From CAIOHW01 sp964432565 (GTDB lineage: Bacteria > Bdellovibrionota > UBA1018), in contig CAYSOA010000002.1 in assembly GCA_964432565.1 (NCBI GenBank), forward strand, positions 62,001 to 126,000: DNA of 64,000 bases. The letters run 5' to 3'. Both the position numbers and the translations under genes were made by a program. Shown here piece after piece: positions 25,264 to 34,274 of the stretch; the first letter of the stretch is position 1, and every line of letters starts with the position of its first letter. The notes beneath the pieces were generated by a model that saw only the letters and a list, made by a program, of their open reading frames with translations, did no database searches and had not been told where the DNA came from.

Positions 25264-26646
25264 TCAGAGCTGTGCCACGAGTTTCTTTAAGTAGTCCCCG
25301 CGCTCTTCGAAATTGCGGAACATGTCGTAGCTGGCACAGCCGGGTGACAGTAGAATGATATCCCCGCTTCTGGACTTTTGATAGGCGAGCAGCACCGCTT
25401 CCTCGAAGGTCCCCACCAGAAACGTGTCCGCATGGTCCCCCAGGGCCCGATTGATGCGCTCTTTGGCTTCTCCGAGAAGGATCAGGAGCTTGCATCTCTG
25501 CCGGACGAGATCGGCCAGGGGTTCGAACTCCATGTTCTTATCCTTTCCTCCGGCGATCAGAATAATGGGGTTGCGAGGAAAGGCCATGAGGCTGCGCTGC
25601 AGGCTCATGACGTTGGTTCCCTTCGAGTCATTGATGAAGTAGACACCGTCCTTCTTGCGGACGAACTCCAATCGATGCGGCACACCGCGAAAGCTCTGAA
25701 TCACCGACTGAATCGCCGAAACAGAGACTCCCTGGACGCGGGCGGCACAGATGGCCGCCATCAGGTTCTCCTTGTTATGCTCCCCGAGGAGCTTGAAGCC
25801 GGAGACATCGTAAATCTCATCCCGGCCCGTAATCTTCGCAATGATGCGCTTGGTGGAAGCCTCGTAGTAGCAGCCACAGAAATTTTCGGCAAAGTCCCCA
25901 CCAATCTGCATTGGATTGCGCTTCGAGAACCAGATCAGCCGTCCTCGGGCTTCGGAGGCGAACTGCGCCACGGCGGGGTTGTCGTAGTTCAGCACCACGA
26001 AACTGTTTCGGTCGCAAACCTGAAGAAGGCGCTTCTTTGCGGCCGCATAGGCTTCCATCGAAGCGTATCGATCAAGATGATCCGGCTCGATGTTGGTGAA
26101 CACGGCGACGGCAGGAGTTAACTTTTCGATCAGCTCCAACTGAAAGCTCGATAGTTCTGCGACCACTGCACTTGCTGAGCGCTCTTCCAGGTGAAAGTCG
26201 AGAAGCGGCTTCCCGATATTCCCTCCCACGAAGACATCCTTGGAATCCGCCCTGAACATCTCTCCAATCAGGGCCGTCGTCGTTGTCTTTCCGTTTGTTC
26301 CCGTCACGGCGATCATCGGCACCTCAAGTCCCGACGCGGCGATCTCCACTTCGTTCGTAATGGGTACCTGGGCTGCCCGCGCTTCTTCCAGGATTTTCAG
26401 GTTCGACGGCACTCCTGGGCTCAGGACGATCAGTTCGGCCGAAGTGAAGGTCTTGCTACTGTGGCGACCCAGTTCGTATTCGATCTTCATGTCGCCGCAC
26501 GCCTCAAGACCGTCGGCCAGTTCCGTCTTCTGCTTCATGTCGGTCACGGTGACCTTCGCACCCTGTCGAACCATGAATTTCGCCACTGCCACGCCGGACT
26601 TTCCAAAGCCGACCACCAAAACGCGCTTTCCCTTGTACTTGCTCAT
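25264..26646 (-). CDS. murD: UDP-N-acetylmuramoylalanine--D-glutamate ligase
   Basis: MurD adds D-glutamate to UDP-MurNAc-L-Ala. The N-terminal nucleotide fold VVGFGKSGVAVA, the ATP loop GTNGKTTTTA, NIEPDHLDRY and INDSKGTN are present. Length is 460 aa, as expected. The gene is 10 bases from mraY upstream and 23 bases from ftsW downstream. Confidence 0.97.
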   Translation of the reverse strand: MSKYKGKRVLVVGFGKSGVAVAKFMVRQGAKVTVTDMKQKTELADGLEACGDMKIEYELGRHSSKTFTSAELIVLSPGVPSNLKILEEARAAQVPITNEVEIAASGLEVPMIAVTGTNGKTTTTALIGEMFRADSKDVFVGGNIGKPLLDFHLEERSASAVVAELSSFQLELIEKLTPAVAVFTNIEPDHLDRYASMEAYAAAKKRLLQVCDRNSFVVLNYDNPAVAQFASEARGRLIWFSKRNPMQIGGDFAENFCGCYYEASTKRIIAKITGRDEIYDVSGFKLLGEHNKENLMAAICAARVQGVSVSAIQSVIQSFRGVPHRLEFVRKKDGVYFINDSKGTNVMSLQRSLMAFPRNPIILIAGGKDKNMEFEPLADLVRQRCKLLILLGEAKERINRALGDHADTFLVGTFEEAVLLAYQKSRSGDIILLSPGCASYDMFRNFEERGDYLKKLVAQL

Positions 26647-26656
26647 GATCTCGTCC

Positions 26657-27733
26657 TCAACGCAGCTTCAACGTAGACAGGGTGACTAGAGCCAGAAGGA
26701 TCGAAATAATCCAGAACCGGACAATCACCTTGGGCTCGGCCCAACCCTTTAGCTCAAAATGATGATGGATGGGAGCCATTCGAAACACCCTTTTTCCGGT
26801 CATCTTGAAGGAAGCGACCTGGGCCATGACGGAAAGGGCTTCGACCACGAACACCCCGCCACAAAGGGCCAGAAGGATCTCATTTTTGGTCACCACGGCG
26901 ACAATGGAGAGGGCAGCCCCCAGCGCCAGAGAACCCACATCACCCATGAATACCTGCGCCGGATAGGTATTGAACCAGAGAAATCCCAAGCAGGACATCG
27001 CGACCGAGGCACAAAAAACCGCCAGCTCTCCTGAGCCCGCCACATAAGGAATTTGAAGATAGTCGGCAATCCCGAGATGTCCTGCACAGTAGGCCAGAAT
27101 CAGGAAGGTGATCGAGGTGGTAATCGTCGGACCGACTGCAAGGCCATCCAGTCCGTCGGTGAGGTTCACGGCGTTCGACGAGCCCACGATGACAAAGACC
27201 GAGAAGGGAATGAAAAGCATTCCCAGTTCGAGGGACCAGTCCTTGAAGAAGGGAAATTTCAGGGTGGGGATCTGATCAGAGAGCCTGTAGAGGACCAGAG
27301 CCGCGGCCAGACTGAAGATCCCCTGAAAAAGAAGCTTCTGCCTGCCTGAAAGGCCCTTGGGATTCTTCTGTATGACTTTCCGATAGTCATCAACGAAGCC
27401 GATTCCCCCGAAAGCAAGGGTGGTCAGAAGAGCGATCCAAACAAAAGGATTGGTCAGATCCGACCAAAGAAGCGTCGACAGCGAGATGCCCAGAAGGATC
27501 AACCCCCCGCCCATCGTCGGCGTTCCCTTCTTGGAAAGATGCGACTTGGGTCCGTCATCACGGATCGCCTGACCCATCTGCTTTCGTTTCAGAAGGCCGA
27601 TGTAAGCCGGGCCGAATAGCATGCAAACCAGGATGGCCGTGATCGCAGCACCGAAGGTACGAAAGGTGATGTACTTGAATACGTTGAAGGCCGAAAACTT
27701 CAAGTGAAGCGGATACAGCAGATGAAGAAGCAT
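26657..27733 (-). CDS. mraY: Phospho-N-acetylmuramoyl-pentapeptide transferase
   Basis: MraY moves phospho-MurNAc-pentapeptide onto undecaprenyl phosphate, making lipid I. Some ten membrane segments are seen, with the metal-binding NLTDGLDGLAVG and the PIHHHFELKGW loop of this family. FVDDYRK is also typical. Length is 358 aa. A spacer of only 44 bases separates it from murE, so the murF gene normally found here is absent. Confidence 0.97.
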   Translation of the reverse strand: MLLHLLYPLHLKFSAFNVFKYITFRTFGAAITAILVCMLFGPAYIGLLKRKQMGQAIRDDGPKSHLSKKGTPTMGGGLILLGISLSTLLWSDLTNPFVWIALLTTLAFGGIGFVDDYRKVIQKNPKGLSGRQKLLFQGIFSLAAALVLYRLSDQIPTLKFPFFKDWSLELGMLFIPFSVFVIVGSSNAVNLTDGLDGLAVGPTITTSITFLILAYCAGHLGIADYLQIPYVAGSGELAVFCASVAMSCLGFLWFNTYPAQVFMGDVGSLALGAALSIVAVVTKNEILLALCGGVFVVEALSVMAQVASFKMTGKRVFRMAPIHHHFELKGWAEPKVIVRFWIISILLALVTLSTLKLR

Positions 27734-27777
27734 CGTGAGCGAAATGCTACTGATTTTAAAAGTTTGAAGTCAAGAAA

Positions 27778-29310
27778 TTAGCTTTTTGCCAGTAAAGCGC
27801 AGGCCTCGGCGGCCACTTCCCGGTCGTCGAAATGGACCTTGCGAACCCCTCCTGGGGCGGTCGGATCTGCCAGAATCTGGTAATCCTCGTGCCCTTTCCC
27901 TGCGATCAGAACGATATCCCCCGCTCCTGCGAGGCGAACGGCTTCACGGATGGCATCCCTCCGGTCCTCGCACACGACCACGCGAGCCGGGTCTGAAATA
28001 CCCGAAAGTATCTCTTCAATGATACGACGGGGAGACTCGGTTCGGGGATTGTCCGAAGTGATGACCGCAAGGTCCGAAAGCCTCTCTGCGAGCGCCCCCA
28101 TTACCGGCCGCTTGGTTCTATCCCGATCCCCACCACAACCCACGACCGTCAAGATCCGTTGGCCGGACTGGCGAACCTGTTGCAACGTCAAAAGCACTTT
28201 CTCAAGAGCATCCGGCTTGTGGGCATAGTCCACTAGAATGTTCAAGCCGACAGCATTCGGCACACGCTCAAGCCGACCTGGCACCCCCGAAAGTGCAGCC
28301 ACACCGGCGACCACAGCCTCTCGATCGACTCCGACAGCAAGAGAGACCGCCACTGCGCCAAGAATGTTGGAGGCATTGAATCGCGCCACCAACGGACTGG
28401 ATAGCATTAGCCCGCCGCCGGCATTCTCATCGGAAACGAGCCGAATTTGAATGCCCTGCATGTCGAGAGACAGCTCCTGGCAGGAGAGCCTCGCTCCAGA
28501 CTCCCCGGAAAGCGAGAAGGTCCAAACAGCTCCTGATGACCCCGCCAGCTCCCGGGCAAGTCGAATTCCACTTGAATCGTCTACATTGACCGCCATCTGA
28601 GGATTTTTGCCGGCACTGATCGAATCTCGAACGTAAGGTCCGAACAGGAGCTTCTTGGCCTGATAGTAGTCCTCCATGTTCGCATGATAGTCGAGATGCT
28701 CGGGGGACAGGTTCGTGAAGACCATCCCGTCAAAGGCGACCCCAGCCGTGCGAAACTGACTGAGCGCATGTGAGGAGACCTCCATCACGACAGCCGTGCA
28801 GCCCTCGTCTCGCATCTGCGCGAGCAAGGCCTGAAGCTCCCGGCTCCCGGGCGTCGTATGAGTTGCATCCAATACTCGATCACCGATGCGAAAACTGACC
28901 GTCCCAATGACCCCGACCCGATGGCCAGCGCTTTTCAGAATCGACTCCACAATGAATGTCGTCGTCGTCTTTCCACTGGTACCGGTGACTCCAATCATCA
29001 GCATGTTGCGCGAAGGGTGCCCGTGCGCGACACAACAGGCCCAGGCGAAAGCCTCCCGAGTGTCCGCAACGCGAACCAGACGCTGCTCCATTCCTGCTGC
29101 TGCATTGCCCGAAAGCACATAGCTCTCGGAGACCACACAGTACGCAGCTCCTGCATTGAGAACATCCTCAACGGAGTCGTGGCCATCAAACGATGTACCG
29201 CGGATGGCAAAAAAAACCGAACCAGCACGAATCTCCCTGGAATCGGCACTGATCAAACCAGGGTCAATCCCACGCACCAAAGACTGCATTCTCTCTGAAA
29301 CAGGAATCAT
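27778..29310 (-). CDS. murE: UDP-MurNAc-tripeptide ligase, meso-diaminopimelate type
   Basis: MurE adds the third stem amino acid. The ATP loop GTSGKTTTT, NLSPEHLDYH and the substrate motif SDNPRTESP are seen. DNPR is the meso-diaminopimelate-binding version, so the peptidoglycan should carry meso-Dap. The start at 29310 forms an ATGA overlap with ftsI and gives 510 aa. The frame continues upstream to 29481 inside ftsI, but that extension is Gly/Asp-rich and not MurE-like. Confidence 0.96.
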   Translation of the reverse strand: MIPVSERMQSLVRGIDPGLISADSREIRAGSVFFAIRGTSFDGHDSVEDVLNAGAAYCVVSESYVLSGNAAAGMEQRLVRVADTREAFAWACCVAHGHPSRNMLMIGVTGTSGKTTTTFIVESILKSAGHRVGVIGTVSFRIGDRVLDATHTTPGSRELQALLAQMRDEGCTAVVMEVSSHALSQFRTAGVAFDGMVFTNLSPEHLDYHANMEDYYQAKKLLFGPYVRDSISAGKNPQMAVNVDDSSGIRLARELAGSSGAVWTFSLSGESGARLSCQELSLDMQGIQIRLVSDENAGGGLMLSSPLVARFNASNILGAVAVSLAVGVDREAVVAGVAALSGVPGRLERVPNAVGLNILVDYAHKPDALEKVLLTLQQVRQSGQRILTVVGCGGDRDRTKRPVMGALAERLSDLAVITSDNPRTESPRRIIEEILSGISDPARVVVCEDRRDAIREAVRLAGAGDIVLIAGKGHEDYQILADPTAPGGVRKVHFDDREVAAEACALLAKS

Positions 29311-31316
29311 GGTGGGGAGAGCCTTAGCCGAATCGTGGAGCGTCCCGCAACCTGGATCCCCGGATCGGGCTTTTGGGAACGTACCACCCCCCGCCCTTCC
29401 ATCTCGACTCCATTCGGACGCCCCTGCAGTACCTGAAGGGCCTCCCGCGCGGTCAGGCCGATCAGCGAGGGCATGGTCCACTCAGCAGTGGCATCTGACA
29501 GCTCCCAGTTGGGCACTTTTGGACCAGGGTGTGCCTTGACGATCTCAATAACGTCAGAAACTCCAGGCTCCTCGCTCCGCTCCAGAGGAGTCTCCTCCAA
29601 GGGCTTACGGACCAGCAGCCTGGAATCCGAAGGGATACTGAAACGGTTGACCACGGCAGAGAGAACATTTCGAAAAAGTGGAGCGGCAGTTTCGGATGCG
29701 TAATAGATTCCCCTGGGGCCATCCAGCGAGGTGAAGATCACGAGTCGTGGCTCGACTCCCGTGGCGAAGCCGATGAAGCTGGAAATGTAGCGCGAACGGG
29801 AATAGCGCCGCGACGAGGGGTCAACGGTTTGCGCCGTACCAGTTTTTCCCGCGACGCGATAACCCTCGAGCGCCGCCTTCAGGCCAGTTCCCCCCTGCTG
29901 GGTAACCGACTCGAGAGCGCCCACCACTTCGCCTGCGACCGAACTCGAAAAAACTCTTATTGGAGCGCGCCGGTCTTCACGGTCCCCATCCATGACCAGC
30001 ACGGGATCCACCAGCCATCCTCCATTGAGGAATGCCGCGTAGGCGCGAACCATCTGCATTGGAGTTACCAGAAGTCCCTGTCCAAATCCGATGTTCGCGA
30101 GCGTGAGTGGATGCCAGGACTTGCGAGGCGGAACCCGGCCCGCCATTTCTCCGGGAAATCCCAGTCCCGTTCGTGCGTTGAAACCCATGGCGGAAAGGAA
30201 CTTCGAGTACCGGTCGGCGCCGAGCTTGAGCGCCAGCTTGGCCGATACCACGTTGCTCGAAACACTGATCATCTTCTTGAGGGAGGTCCATTCGAACTTC
30301 TCGTCGGCCTCCGCCTCGGAGATCTTCTTTCCCTGGACAGAGAAGGAGCCACGCTCACCCCAGATTCTGTCCTGCAGCTTCATGCCACTCGAAAGCGCGG
30401 CCGCAAGCAGAACGGGCTTCATCGTTGAGCCGGGCTCAAAGCCGTCGGTGACCGCCCGGTTCCTCCGGTTCGCAACCGATCCCGCCTTCGAGTTCGGATC
30501 AAAACTCGGCTCGTTGGCCATGGCCAGGATCTCGCCATTGACCGCATTCATGACAATCACCGTTCCGGACTGAGAGCCCGTCTTCACGACAGAGCGCTTC
30601 AATTCCTGCTGGATCGCATACTGCAGGGAGGCGTCCAGGGTGAGCTGAACCGACTCACCGTCCTTCACCGAACGGGCAACGGCGGCATCCAGGAAGGTAG
30701 GACGTCCCAGCGCATCCTTTGTCGTTTCCACCGAAACGACCCGTCCCTTGAGCGTCGAATCCTTCCAAAGCTCGATGCCCTCCAGTCCGGCGTTGTCGAT
30801 ATTGGTATTCCCCAGCACATGGGCTGCGAGCTCATGATGGGGATAGACCCGCTTGCTCTCTCGAACCAGCCACAAACCCTCGACGAGATCACCGTCCGGA
30901 GCGATGACCTGAAGCTTCTTTAGCAGGTTGAGCTGCACCTCGGACAAGTGTCGCCTCAACCACAGGAACTCCCGCTTCGTGCGGAGCCTCTGATTCAATT
31001 GGCTCGCGCTGGTCCCCAGCGCACTTGCGAGCAGCCGGACCAGAGCCTGATTCTTTCGAACTTTCGCCGGGTTTGCTGCCAGACTTCGGGTCTCGACGTT
31101 GACCGCAAGAGCCTCTCCGTTGCGATCCAGAATGCTGCCTCGACGGGGAGACATGAGCACCTTGCTCTGGAACTGCCGCCGGGCGAGCTTTTCAAGGCGG
31201 GGATCCGTCATGATTTGAATGCTGAACGCCTTACCGACAACCAGAAGACCCAATGCCGTACTTCCGAGGGCAAGCCATCTCAAACGAGCATTGAATCGAT
31301 CCCCGGGTCCTTTCAC
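29307..31316 (-). CDS. ftsI: Septal transpeptidase FtsI (PBP3) with PASTA domain
   Basis: FtsI is the class B penicillin-binding protein that cross-links septal peptidoglycan. It has one N-terminal membrane segment (about 14-35), a dimerisation domain and a transpeptidase domain with STMK (297-300), SSN (353-355) and KTG (491-493). The C-terminal 60 residues (PSLIGLTAREALQVLQG onward) form one PASTA domain, common in Gram-positives and some deltaproteobacteria but not in E. coli FtsI. It starts with GTG at 31316, overlapping the ftsL stop. Confidence 0.96.
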   Translation of the reverse strand: MKGPGDRFNARLRWLALGSTALGLLVVGKAFSIQIMTDPRLEKLARRQFQSKVLMSPRRGSILDRNGEALAVNVETRSLAANPAKVRKNQALVRLLASALGTSASQLNQRLRTKREFLWLRRHLSEVQLNLLKKLQVIAPDGDLVEGLWLVRESKRVYPHHELAAHVLGNTNIDNAGLEGIELWKDSTLKGRVVSVETTKDALGRPTFLDAAVARSVKDGESVQLTLDASLQYAIQQELKRSVVKTGSQSGTVIVMNAVNGEILAMANEPSFDPNSKAGSVANRRNRAVTDGFEPGSTMKPVLLAAALSSGMKLQDRIWGERGSFSVQGKKISEAEADEKFEWTSLKKMISVSSNVVSAKLALKLGADRYSKFLSAMGFNARTGLGFPGEMAGRVPPRKSWHPLTLANIGFGQGLLVTPMQMVRAYAAFLNGGWLVDPVLVMDGDREDRRAPIRVFSSSVAGEVVGALESVTQQGGTGLKAALEGYRVAGKTGTAQTVDPSSRRYSRSRYISSFIGFATGVEPRLVIFTSLDGPRGIYYASETAAPLFRNVLSAVVNRFSIPSDSRLLVRKPLEETPLERSEEPGVSDVIEIVKAHPGPKVPNWELSDATAEWTMPSLIGLTAREALQVLQGRPNGVEMEGRGVVRSQKPDPGIQVAGRSTIRLRLSPP

Positions 31317-31597
31317 TTTGCGTGGTCCCCAAGGTAGACAATTTGATCCGATTGCGGAGGTCGCAAGCCAAAGCGCGAACGCGCCAGAAGCTCAAGGCGC
31401 CGGGGCGACCGAAGACCAGCAACTGTGAGCTCGATCTGTTCTCGATCCTGTCGCAGACTCTGCAGGGACTTATCCGCCTCAGTCACCGCATAGGTCGTTT
31501 TCACGATTGAAAGACGGACCCAGACGCTGCCTATCGTAAACACGAGAAACACCGGCCATATCCACGCTGGAAACCAGGAATTTCTACGTCGATTCAT
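31313..31597 (-). CDS. ftsL: Cell division protein FtsL
   Basis: This 94-aa bitopic protein has a short basic N-terminus, one membrane segment (about 10-30) and a periplasmic coiled coil (ADKSLQSLRQDREQIEL). It ends in LELLARSRFGLRPPQ, like other FtsL proteins. The family has little sequence identity, so the call rests on topology and on the position between rsmH and ftsI. It overlaps ftsI by GTGA. Confidence 0.85.
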   Translation of the reverse strand: MNRRRNSWFPAWIWPVFLVFTIGSVWVRLSIVKTTYAVTEADKSLQSLRQDREQIELTVAGLRSPRRLELLARSRFGLRPPQSDQIVYLGDHAK

Positions 31598-31606
31598 CGT
31601 CCCTCC

Positions 31607-32539
31607 TCAGACGGCGCCGCCCGCGCCAGTCCATTCCGCCACTCGAAGCTTGGCGCTTCGAGCCCTGGGATTCTCAAGCACCTCGGCCTCACCCGCCTCA
31701 ATCGGCTTTTTGAAGACGGGACGCCAGCCGCCGCCTGGTTTCTGAAATGCCTTCTTCACTCTCCGGTCTTCGAGCGAGTGAAACGACAGGAACGCCGAAC
31801 GCCCGCCAACCGACAGGATCAAGGGTAGCACACGATCCAGTAGCGCATCGAGTTCATCCAGCTCCTGATTGACTGCGATTCGAAGCGCCTGAAACGTTCG
31901 AGTCGCCGGATGAATCCTTCCATGACGCTGGGATGGGGGAAAAACGCGAGCCACCAAGTCGGCCAATCCGACCGTCGTGTCAGGAAGTTGACCAGCCTGA
32001 CGCGACTCGACGATCCTGCGCGCGATCCGGCGAGAAAGCCGTTCTTCACCGAACTCAAAAAACAAATCGGCAAGTTCCCTCTCGGAGAGTCGCTCAAGAA
32101 GCCGAAAGGCAGGCTCGCCTCGCTCCGGGTCAAGGCGCATATCCAGAGGACCGGCGCGCCGAAATCCCAACCCTCTTTCGGGGGAATCCATCTGGTCACT
32201 CGAAAACCCGAGATCAGCCAGGACCCCCAGTACCGGCGGAAAATCCCGAGGTATCCGAAGCTCGCTGAATCGCCCCCTCTGCAGAACGAGTCGTCCCGAC
32301 TCGATCTCCTTCGAAAATCGCTTTCCCGCCCTCTCGATCGCCGCCGGATCCTGATCAACGGCAATGAAACGATGCTGAACTCCGAAAGGAGTGCCCTCGA
32401 GGGCAGCCATCATGGCCGCAAGATGGCCCCCGCCTCCCAGGGTGCAATCCACATAGGTTCCCGCCCCAAGTTGAAACGGCGGAAGGAGGTTCTCGACGAT
32501 CTCGACGGCAAGTATGGGAATGTGAACGGTCGGGATCAT
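31607..32539 (-). CDS. rsmH: 16S rRNA (cytosine1402-N4)-methyltransferase
   Basis: RsmH (MraW) methylates the ribosomal P-site base C1402 using SAM. The N-terminal HIPILAVEIVENL, SAM region DCTLGGGGH and the C-terminal LSFHSLEDRRVK are signatures. Length is 310 aa. It is the first dcw gene in transcription order here. The mraZ regulator that often precedes it is missing. Its ATG overlaps the dtd stop by ATGA. Confidence 0.96.
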   Translation of the reverse strand: MIPTVHIPILAVEIVENLLPPFQLGAGTYVDCTLGGGGHLAAMMAALEGTPFGVQHRFIAVDQDPAAIERAGKRFSKEIESGRLVLQRGRFSELRIPRDFPPVLGVLADLGFSSDQMDSPERGLGFRRAGPLDMRLDPERGEPAFRLLERLSERELADLFFEFGEERLSRRIARRIVESRQAGQLPDTTVGLADLVARVFPPSQRHGRIHPATRTFQALRIAVNQELDELDALLDRVLPLILSVGGRSAFLSFHSLEDRRVKKAFQKPGGGWRPVFKKPIEAGEAEVLENPRARSAKLRVAEWTGAGGAV

Positions 32540-32991
32540 GCGCTCTCCTCTGGGGCCATCTCCAGAAAAAAAGTCGCGGGCCCGTCATTCACCAGCTCGA
32601 CCTGCATGGTCGCCCGAAACTCTCCGGCCTCGGTCGCCACCCCGAGGCTTCTACTGTGGCTGACTGCATGATCGAAGAGCTCTCGGGCCCGCCCGGGGTC
32701 TCCCGCAGCAAGAAAACTGGGGCGATTTCCCTTGGAGAGATCCGCCTGTAGCGTGAACTGCGAGACCAGCAGATGAGACCCGCCGCCATCGAGCAGGCTG
32801 CGATTCATCTTTCCCGAGGCATCCTCAAAAATTCGCAACCGCAGGATCTTGCCCACCATCTTCTCCACCGTCTGACGGTTGTCTCCAGGACCGATGGCAA
32901 GCAGGGTCACTAGTCCGGAACCGATCACTCCAAGAACCCGCCCCTCGCTTCGCACCTCGGCACGACTCACTCGCTGAACTACTGCCTTCAC
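32536..32991 (-). CDS. dtd: D-aminoacyl-tRNA deacylase
   Basis: Dtd removes D-amino acids, and misplaced glycine, from tRNA. The catalytic SQFTL block and the NDGPAT form of the cross-subunit Gly-cisPro motif are present, with the family N-terminus KAVVQRVSRAEV. Length is 151 aa, normal for the dimeric enzyme. ATGA overlaps couple it to the transpeptidase gene upstream and to rsmH downstream. Confidence 0.95.
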   Translation of the reverse strand: MKAVVQRVSRAEVRSEGRVLGVIGSGLVTLLAIGPGDNRQTVEKMVGKILRLRIFEDASGKMNRSLLDGGGSHLLVSQFTLQADLSKGNRPSFLAAGDPGRARELFDHAVSHSRSLGVATEAGEFRATMQVELVNDGPATFFLEMAPEESA

Positions 32992-34268
32992 GGCCGATCC
33001 CCGCCGAGAAAAAAGGATTCAATTGCCTTACGGGCAACCAGCGATGACTTGATCCTCCAGAGCTCCTGATGAATGGTGAGAGCAGCGAGGGCGATCTTCC
33101 GATCCCCGCGAATCCCATATCCGACAAACCAGTCATATCGACCCTTGGGACTGTTCCCTGAGAGAGAGCCGGTTTTTCCGCCAACCTCGATCTTCGCCCC
33201 GCTCCCCCTGCTGAATCCGCGAAAACTTTTTCGAGACGTTCCGGAAGAGACCGTCGCACGCATGAGCTCTCGAAGCTCCTCTGCAGTTTTGGGGGGGATC
33301 ACCTCGACTCCCGAATCCGGCCTCGCAACGTAGAGGGGCTCGCCTTCAGGAAGACGAACCGACCTGATCCCAAAAGGGACGGCCATGACACCGTCGTTCA
33401 CAATCGTGGCAGCAATCAGGGCGCCCTGAAGGGGGCTCATCGTATTGTCGCGCGTGAACCCCGAGGCCGCCTCCGCGAGCGTCCACCGATCGGCGTCCGA
33501 CGGGATGAGCGCACGGCCGGGCTGAATGGGCAGATCCGAGGCAATGACTCGATTGAATCCAAAACGCTCTGCGTAATCACGAAGTCCAGCGGCTCCAACG
33601 GTAAAGGCCCCCAGCTTTCCGAACACGGTATTCACAGACTGGGCAAAGGCCTGCTTCAAGGACATGTGGCGAGTCCAGCGGTTCGAAACACTCTTGAGAA
33701 CCTGTCCTTTGAACAGGGTGTGATTCGCTCCATTGAAGGAAATCTTCGTGTCGGCCGAGAACTCTCGCTCGGCAATGGCGGCAGCGGCGGTCACGACCTT
33801 GAAGATGGAGGCAGCAGGAAAAGTCGCCCGAAGCGCCAGATGGTTCTCGATGGACTGCGTGGCATCCGGACTCAATGGGTCGAGCCTTCGAGCCTGATGG
33901 GATACGAGAGCAAGAATCTCTCCCGTGCTGGGATTCACGGCGGCGAAGGCCCCAAAATCCGGATTGGCCCGGGCAAATAGATCTTCCACAAATCGCTGCA
34001 GGGCAGGATCGAAGGAATAATCCACTCGAGCCTGCACGTCCGAGCCGGCGAGCTCGAGAGTCACTTCTTCTGGAAACCCGGCCTGATCTCCAGCCCGGCT
34101 CAAAGCCAGACTGACTTCATCGCGGGAAATGCGGGTGCCCGGAAAGGAGATGAGGTTGACCAGCAGGGCGGTGACAATGCCCCCCGCGACTGCGAACAGC
34201 ACGAGCGACATCAGGGCTCCGAGGCGCATCGAGACCCAGCTGATTCTGCTCATGCGTCCGAAGAACAT
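32988..34268 (-). CDS. Stand-alone penicillin-binding transpeptidase
   Basis: The 426-aa protein has an N-terminal membrane segment (about 15-40) and a single transpeptidase domain. The active-site motifs are SIFK, SVN (in FAQSVNTVFGKLG) and KTGS (in VGGKTGSLSGNS). It lacks a glycosyltransferase domain and is too short for a class B PBP with a full pedestal. The GT51 gene lies 6 bases upstream, so the two together resemble a class A PBP split into its two activities. It likely forms peptidoglycan cross-links in the periplasm. Confidence 0.88.
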   Translation of the reverse strand: MFFGRMSRISWVSMRLGALMSLVLFAVAGGIVTALLVNLISFPGTRISRDEVSLALSRAGDQAGFPEEVTLELAGSDVQARVDYSFDPALQRFVEDLFARANPDFGAFAAVNPSTGEILALVSHQARRLDPLSPDATQSIENHLALRATFPAASIFKVVTAAAAIAEREFSADTKISFNGANHTLFKGQVLKSVSNRWTRHMSLKQAFAQSVNTVFGKLGAFTVGAAGLRDYAERFGFNRVIASDLPIQPGRALIPSDADRWTLAEAASGFTRDNTMSPLQGALIAATIVNDGVMAVPFGIRSVRLPEGEPLYVARPDSGVEVIPPKTAEELRELMRATVSSGTSRKSFRGFSRGSGAKIEVGGKTGSLSGNSPKGRYDWFVGYGIRGDRKIALAALTIHQELWRIKSSLVARKAIESFFLGGDRP

Positions 34269-34274
34269 AGGTCC

